The position numbers and the translations under genes were made by a program. DNA of 64,000 bases from the NCBI GenBank assembly GCA_038496445.1, contig JALMLS010000370.1, forward strand, positions 186,001 through 250,000. Reading direction: 5' to 3'. Source of the stretch: Trichosphaerium sp. ATCC 40318 (taxonomy: Eukaryota; Discosea; Flabellinia; Trichosidae). Of this stretch, positions 56,901 through 64,000 are shown one piece after another. The first letter of the stretch is position 1. Every line of letters begins with the position of its first letter. Under the pieces are notes generated by a model that saw nothing but the letters and a program-made list of their open reading frames with translations, was not told the DNA's origin and made no database searches.

Positions 56901-59900
56901 TTTGAAGGAGCACATTTGATGCCTTGCAAGTAGCAGTTCAATGCAAACTGTGCCCATGTCATCTTTACTGAAGGATCAGTCTGATTAGTAAACTGCCTAT
57001 CACAGTATCGGCCCCATGACGTCCATCCCTTAGCGTTGGTCTGCTGCAAGGATATAGCAGTGGCGTATGAGGTGTTAGCCTCTTCATAGTAACCCATATG
57101 TTCAAGGACTTGACCACGTAAATGAAAGAAATTGGACTGGCTCTTCTTATCAAACGGCTTGATGTTTGTCGAGTTGATGATGTCAAGACCTGTGCGGTAA
57201 TGCATAGGCATACGCAAGTAGCACTTGATTTGCTGCTTTTGTTTACCATAGGCATCAGATACATGGATAGCAGGCAGTTTGAAGCTATGAGGTAGGGAGT
57301 TAAGACAGACCTCTATTAGACCTTGACGTCTGGCAACTTGAGCGAACTTGTTATTCGCCCAAGCAGATTCGTGGTATCCAATAGCAGGGTTTATAGCAGC
57401 ACTTGCAGACGTTGGTTGATGTGCTGGCTTGTTTTTATAGGCTCTGTTGATGAGTTTAAAAACATGTTGTCTCCAATAAACTAAACGAAAAAGAGGCTGG
57501 TAAGCAAGACATAAAAATGAATTAATACAAAAAAAAGACGCACTCAAATCAGTCCAAACGTTGATGTCATCCCAAGGATTAGGAAGACGTTCTCTCCACG
57601 TACTAAAAGAAAAGAAATAATCAGGTAAAGTTAGGTGAAAGAAAATACAAGAAAAAAGGAAGAAACAGTAGGAAGGAAAACTCAAAAGCCGAATGAAGGT
57701 CCTAAGTACTTACGCAATTATTGTTGTTACGTCAGGAACCTTAGCCATTGTCTGACCAGTTGTGATTTCTTTTACAATCTTTGCAGATTCGTACAACTCA
57801 ATGATTTGTTGGTAAGCCTAAGTATTAAAGTAAGGGTCTAAGTTCAATTCCAATATCTTTTTTTCCTCCGCTCAAAAATAGGTTTTAAAAAGAACTAACC
57901 TGCAAGAGTGGGCCATGCGCTACAGAAGGAATCCTTGGTTTGATGTTCCAATTTGCAACCAGAATATTCATAGCTTGTTTACAGTACGAATCGACTTCAC
58001 TAATCTTCATGTTTTGAAGTGCAAGGAACGATTGGTAGATCTTAATCTTAGGCACGTCCATAGGCATAGCGTAATTAGCAAATGTATCTTGTAAGCCCTC
58101 CTAAAACAACATTCGTTAGAAAGAGTACATTACTCTCAAATCATTGCATATGGCACGTACCCAATCGCCTAGTTTCCAAGCACATTCAGCGTAGAGTTGT
58201 GGAAGTTTGTTTACTTTGGAGTAATCAGCAAGAAGCTCCCACTGGTTCAACCTCTTGGCAGCTTCTACCCAGTGTACCTCCCACATTTCTTTTTCTCTTG
58301 CAGGGACATTAGGCAAAGCACCTAAAAAGAACATATCAGTAAATGAACTACGTATTCTTCCAAAAAATATTACCTTCTTCCTCGTTTGTAATAGCTTCGC
58401 TGAAGACCTCTTGAGCGCGCTGCCAAAGACCTTGTTGTTCAAGAACTAAGCCGCACTGGGACTCTTTGATCCTACAACGTTCGAGAAGAACACCGTAATA
58501 CAAATCTGAGGCACACAAAGTCTTGTAAAGGTGTAGTAACGCTTGAGAAATCATGATATTCTCTGGTTCCTTAACAAACCTGTCTTCAAGTGCTTTAATG
58601 CATACATGCCAACAATTGTAATGATGAGCAATGTAACGCAATACAGGAGGATCAATAGAAGGCACAGGATCTTTACATTGCATAAATCCACCGACAAGAG
58701 CCTTTTGGAGAAGGTATTAGAGCAATCAAAGGGAACAAGGTGAAACGACAAAAAAAAGTTGTTTCGAATTGACGTCCAAGCGATGCTCGGTTACGTCCGT
58801 GTCAACAGCGTTCAAAAAGTTAGGGAAAGTAAAAACGTACTTGTATGACGTTAGGGTAGAGTCTACTTTGTTTTTTGTGATATTGCTTAGATAACAATGC
58901 AACAGCACTTTTGTTAATGCTCTCTTTTGTTTCAGCATCAAATAAACGCCAAGATCTTGCAAATATTTTACCCCATAGATCAGTAGCCAACATAGGGACA
59001 TAGGTAAGAAGCTCACAAAGCGGTTTGAGAAGGTCATTCGCTGTTGTGTTCGCAACCATGTCCAAGAAGTACTTATGTTCGTCCATCAGCTTCTTTGCTT
59101 CGGCAGGCAACTTTGAATTCTTTCCAGTGCCTTGACCCTCACTGAGAGCTACGACTTTGGAAGAAACCTAGTAAAAAAGTGTGAGCTCAAGCCTAGAACA
59201 AAGTGATTGTACAGAAGACATCTTCAAAGGTTGCTTTGAGTCAACAAGGCCCAAAACAAGCTCAATTGCTTGTTGTATCCAGAATATATGAGACAGTGGC
59301 TCCCAAGTGTTAGGGTTAATAATTTTATGCATCCTAGCAGTTAAGGTTCGAGGTATCCTAAAAAGGTAACCAATAAGTAAACATTGTTTACACTCTTTTA
59401 AAAGGCGCGTGCGTACATTTCATTTAGAATACCAAAGAACCTCTTACGCATAGCAGTATCCTTATTAGCACTACAGCAACCCATAAGGAATGCTGATTTA
59501 AGCTCTTTCATCACAGGTGCTTCCCAGTTTTTGTTTTTGCTCACAAAGTGATAAGCAAGCTCCAAGAATTGACTTTGAAGCGGTGCACTACGAACCTATA
59601 AAAAAAAAATTTGTTAACATGGTTGAAAATGTTATAAGTTCTTTAGCGTACTTGTTCGAAACGTCTCATCCTTGTTATGACAAGAAGTTTAAGTTTAGGT
59701 TCAACTACCTCATCACTGCTTGCTGTCACCCACTTCTTCAGTATAGCAGATAATTTGATTAACAACTGCTCGTCATTGGAGCTCTTGATGAGGTCCGTCA
59801 AGACAGTGAATAGAACAAGTTTATCTGGTATACTTATATCACTGAGCTGACCATTCAATAGTCTTACAGTAGCCATCAAGCAAGTTGTATCACGTTGAGG

Positions 59901-62900
59901 TTTAGCTGTTCCATTTCTCATTGAACGTAGAACCATTTCTTTCTCTTCAGGTTTAACAGGAGCCAAGTTGATAATAACCAATCGCTATAAGTATAAATAT
60001 CAAACAAACAATGTCAAATTATCCTTTGAGGTACGTACCTTTACAAGCTTGACAAGAGAAGGCAAGAATGATTTCAAGTAACCTGGAGAGTTATCTGACA
60101 TTGCCTTTAATGTATTTATCGTTGAGACAAGAACATTCCCATTGAGACCTTCATTCATCATTCTTGTGATCATATCATACAATGGTGTGCAAATACTTGG
60201 GCCCATAACAGGGTACACACTAATAATGCTCTTGAGCAATCCACACAACGCTTCATTATCCTAAAGAAAGACACTGATAAGCAAAAAAGAGAACAAGAAA
60301 ATCAAGTATTCCGTACAGCAGGCTTATCACTCTTAATAGTAGAAACAAGATCATTACACAACAACTTAATATTTGATTTAAGAAAATGTTGTTTTTGATG
60401 TTTAACAACAACAGACAGCATGTTCAGTGCAGTTGTGTTAGGTATAGCCGGATCACGAAGTATTTTTTCAAAATGCTTTGTATTGATGGTCACTTGATTC
60501 CATATTTGCAATGCATCCTCTGAAAGCTTCAAGGCGTATTGAGCTATTTTCTAAAAAAAAAAGGCAAAAGTCAGTAAAAACTGAAAAAGGGTAAGGAAGT
60601 GGTATTGTACAAAACGTCGTACGACAGCTGACGATTCTTTGGCGGGTTCAGCACTATTCAGTGCCATTCGCACAAGGAAATCGACCGCTAGAGTTGCTAC
60701 ATTGGGTGGCGTCTCATAGTCTTGTATTTGGCCGAGACCTGGTTGTGCAGGAACGTTATCCTTATTTAAAGCACGACGGCGTTTCTCCCAGCCAATTACT
60801 ACTTCTACGATAGTCACAGATAGCCTTCTATTCTCGGATGGAGATGTCGTAGGTAACAGACCGATACGTGGTAATGAATTGACTACAGAAAAAAAGTTAA
60901 CAAGTTGTGCTGCGCAACTGAAAAAAAAACCAAAAAAAACAAAGTCAAAAAACATCTCACCCATTTGATTTATGAACTGGCTTCGCCATGGAAAGAATAG
61001 ATTAGGATGGCGTGTAAGTAGCTGTAATATATGAATCAACTGAGGCATGGAATGACCTTCTTCAACCAACACTTTTCTGGTCCATTTAATCCAGTGAGGT
61101 TGTTGATTGATAGGTGTTTGTGGGGTAGGTGCAGTTCCAGGTTGTTGTTGAGGCTGTAACTAAAGAGAAAATATGAGATTGTAACAATTAACCTTTCAAA
61201 TACACGTACACGACGTTCAAGAGAGGGTGTAAGTATATCTAGAGCTTCTCTAACCAAAGCTGTTGCTTCTGGTTGGTAAGCACGAAGTAAAGCAACGTAT
61301 ACTTGTAAGATAATCTTTGGAGGCGTGTCATAAGCCTCAATGAATCGAGCAACGAGTACGTATGCACTAAAGAAAATGAAAGAGTTACAAAAAGAATACT
61401 ATAATTAGTTTGATGTTACCTATGCTTGGTTGTAATATCTTCATTCTTTAGATGATTCCAAGCGAATTTAATCAACTCCTTACGATGTTCTATCAAGTCT
61501 GTAGGTTTGTACAATACAAGCAGTGTTGCCAATTGAAGTAATTCAATATTAAGTGCAGCTTCGTCGTAAATTGGTATAAAAACGTCCTAAAGAAACGTTA
61601 GATTAGCCAACATACCCTCGTAATGCCACAACTTTCGAATAAAAAAACGAAATAATACTTACCCCTTCGGCTTGACGAGAAAGTATCGTAACAACAATTT
61701 GTCTGATCATCTAATCAAACAAAGTCAGCAAAAAAAAAACCCAAACACAAAAGAAAATTAAGTACATGAGGATCCACAACTTTAGTGTTCTTATTCTGAA
61801 AGGTTTTTCTCATCAGAGGAATTATCAACACCTTAAGAGCTTGAACACGATGCGAATCAGATGATGTCTCTCTGAAAAACTCCAAAAACTTTAAAATAAC
61901 ATGTCGTTTCTGTTCATCTGAGTATGTCTAAGATTCCAGTCGTATTAGTGGTTTGTAAGGCATTATACGTGATGCGTACCTCATATATCTCATTACGATA
62001 GAAATTACGGACGTTGGAGTAATCTGTTGTAGTACGCATAGTGAATACCATCAAGAGTTGGAACAGTACAAGAGTATCATCCTTGTGTTGACGGCAGTAC
62101 TTCAAGAAAATGTTTACCAAAAGCTTTGACTCTCGTAAATGATGTAAAGGAAGCTCTTCCTCTCTGTCCAAGCGCTTCTGGCGCTATAATACAAAGTTAG
62201 AAGAAAAACAGAGACCCAGTATTATTTTTAACATACAAATTCGCTCTTCCATGTTTCAAGCAGGCAATTACGGACAGCAATGCATCTCGACAAGAAAGTT
62301 GGGTCAAACTTGTATAAAACATCAACAATTACTATTCCTTGGAACTGAGCTTCAAGCTGGTACTACAATTAAAATAAGAATAACACGATGGATGTAAAAT
62401 GTTTTTGCCAAAAAAGTTCATGAACCGGTTTTTTACCTCTTTGACCTGCGATTTGAATGTACATTGAATGAACTGTTCTGCATTATCCATGAGCTCATTA
62501 CGTAGGTTATCTGCCATGTCAAGATTGAGTATAAACCAGAAAGACTTGCTGAGACGCTGTTCATGGATATGTTGAAAGAAATGTTGAATAGCTTGTTTTG
62601 GATAAGTATTCAGAAACTTTGCAAGAGGTTTTCGGTATGGACTGCTAATATTACGACAATTGATTTGCTCAAGTTGTGATGTGATCGTAATTAAAGGTTC
62701 CAAGAACTTTGAAGCTGCAGGAGGCAGCAAGTGAAAAGTTTCGATAATAGCAGCCGGAATATCAATAATTTCATCCGTCTCCTAAAAACGCAACTAAGTC
62801 AAAAAAAAAAAAAAGGATCACGTGATAAATTGTTTTCCCTTCTAAACACGTACAGTAACACGAATTGAAGACATCATATTCGGTGCTGTACGAACTTGAG

Positions 62901-64000
62901 GATCCATCCATTTCTTGAGATGATCCAAGAACTTATCACCAAGCATAACATTGAAGCATTTCGTCAACAACTCCAAGAGTCTGCATAACCCTTGCAAGAG
63001 CGGAACAGTCAACTTGTTAGGCTCAGCGAGCTTGTATAGTATTGGTCGTAAGCTCTTTTGTAACAAATCCTTAGGCAGTTGATTTTGGTGTATAACTTGA
63101 TCCAATCCATTCTTTGCAACCATAACAATTTGTGAAGGTTGCAAAGTCAACGCTTTGAAGAAAATGCCAATAATACGGTGACGCAAGTTTCCAGGCTTTT
63201 TACCGTTTTCAGGTGAGCTTTGGGCAGGTGGAGGGTTCTCTGTAATGTGTTTAAACTCTTCTGTAGCCATAGCTGCAGCTAAAAGCTTTACAGCAGCACA
63301 ATGAAGGCTAACAGACTGCGCAGAACCTTCAAATAAAACCATAAGCACTAAAACAACAGAAGTATAGTATACGTACCCTCAGCAATACCAAGCGTAGCTT
63401 CTACTAACTCTAGCAGTTTTGGGGTGAATGATAGGATTGGTGGCCTGAGCCCAAGACAAAATGTGACTGCGTCAAGATGTCCGGTTTGAACTTCAGGTTT
63501 GAGGTATTGTAAAGGTTGTGAAAGGATTGATTGCATAAGAGACTCCTTGTACGGCTCGATAAGCTCTGGTATTTCCATCTTTGTCATATCTGCAAGGCTC
63601 TCAAGAGACTTGGTACAAGTACTTCTGACAACTTCACGTGGTGTTGATAAGTGCTGTGTTAAAATTTCAACAACAGCTCCGAGATTACGTTTGTTCTCAG
63701 CTTCTGTGCCGTCAGTTGTGGCATGACCTCCGTTGCAAATCTTAAGAATCTCAGCCAAGGTCTCTTGGGCTTCTTCTATTGTCGTTACAGACAATGAAGG
63801 AGATAAATCCTTTAATACATAAAGCAATGCTTTAACAGAAGCCAATTGATTACGCCTTAAAAAGAAAAGGTTAATCAAACTTACATAGGAAACAAACAAT
63901 AACCATACCTGACCCAAGCTGGACTCAGTGACTTGGATAGGTGCTTAATACCTAAGACACCACCAGCTTTAGAGTACCACTCACATTTATAGCAGCAGTA
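53982..64000 (-). CDS. TRRAP: Tra1/TRRAP, PI3K-related pseudokinase of HAT complexes (5' part missing)
   Basis: The stop at 53982 follows a FATC tail ending PDNLASMDPTWNAFV, the classic Tra1 end. Upstream are the PI3K-like region (54600-56000: ALTPETRLSLYKDISEN, ESRWIFKQHFVNQIGIGSL, AVPFRLSQSLTRFINP, ARMYWFLVHNSRRFPTA) and FAT/TPR repeats (56700-59100: QSNFFHLRGQVLEHMGYYEE, AKGWTSWGRYCDRQF, STWRERLPNPWDDINVW). From about 59500 to the edge are HEAT repeats (for example TLQPSQIVMVAKNGLDQ and QDIAEHRLSK-type helices). TRRAP is a scaffold of SAGA and NuA4/TIP60 histone acetyltransferase complexes that contacts activators; its kinase fold is inactive, and no DFG or catalytic Asp was found here either. 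More than 30 short introns. The N-terminus lies beyond 64000. Confidence 0.9.

Noticed and set aside
1-64000. tRNA, rRNA, CRISPR, insertion sequences or bacterial contamination
   Set aside because: No tRNA B-box or clover pattern, no regular spacer repeats, no transposase motif; nearly all genes carry spliceosomal introns.

Overview
This is a stretch of compact eukaryotic nuclear DNA, AT-rich at roughly 40% GC by eye. Genes sit 60 to 450 bp apart on both strands and almost all are split by very short spliceosomal introns of about 40-70 nt. Donors are mostly GTACG(T), GTACC, GTATGT or GTAAGT; several introns show a TACTAAC-type branch point just before the acceptor. TAA, TAG and TGA all act as stops. 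No ribosomal RNA, tRNA, CRISPR, prophage or bacterial operon signal was seen. The gene set (Tra1/TRRAP, Elongator Elp1, Clu-domain protein, RhoGEF with a Ras-binding-like domain, LIM, ankyrin-PARP) fits a free-living unicellular eukaryote. An amoebozoan-like protist is my guess only. All gene models were spliced by hand from reading frame and splice-site consensus, so single exon borders may be wrong.

Layout. 1-8.4 kb: a partial TPR protein, a long coiled-coil protein, an SRPBCC-fold protein and a RING-LIM zinc-finger protein. 8.8-12.5 kb: two tandem paralogues (minus strand) made of repeated W-x(n)-DWY modules ending in a predicted restriction-endonuclease-like domain. 12.6-17.9 kb (plus): a small basic protein, then what reads as one fused gene with a caspase-like domain, a CDC123-like ATP-grasp domain and a 2-oxoglutarate/Fe(II) dioxygenase domain. 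18.3-24.9 kb (minus): a CBM48 glycogen-binding protein and a large C2-Clu-TPR-LRR-HEAT protein. 25.0-35.7 kb (plus): a DUF924/TilS fusion, a DH-PH RhoGEF and Elp1. 36.1-38.8 kb: a protein with a CaaX-like end, a gamma-glutamylcyclotransferase-like protein and a tiny secreted cationic Cys-rich protein. 39.4-41.7 kb (plus): a third DWY-module protein that stops exactly where the nuclease domain of its relatives begins. 41.8-47.6 kb (minus): an ankyrin-PARP protein, a pseudokinase and a secreted, membrane-anchored calcium-repeat protein. 48.5-53.7 kb (plus): a Lys-rich SAM-domain protein and a PARG-like protein. 54.0-64.0 kb (minus): Tra1/TRRAP, whose 5' part lies beyond the window.

Themes. Two genes act on tRNA wobble or anticodon modification in most organisms (TilS-like, Elp1). 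An ADP-ribose writer (PARP) and a candidate eraser (PARG-like) lie within 12 kb of each other. The DWY-module/nuclease family and the caspase-CDC123-dioxygenase fusion are the least explained parts. The palindrome CACGTG is strikingly frequent throughout.
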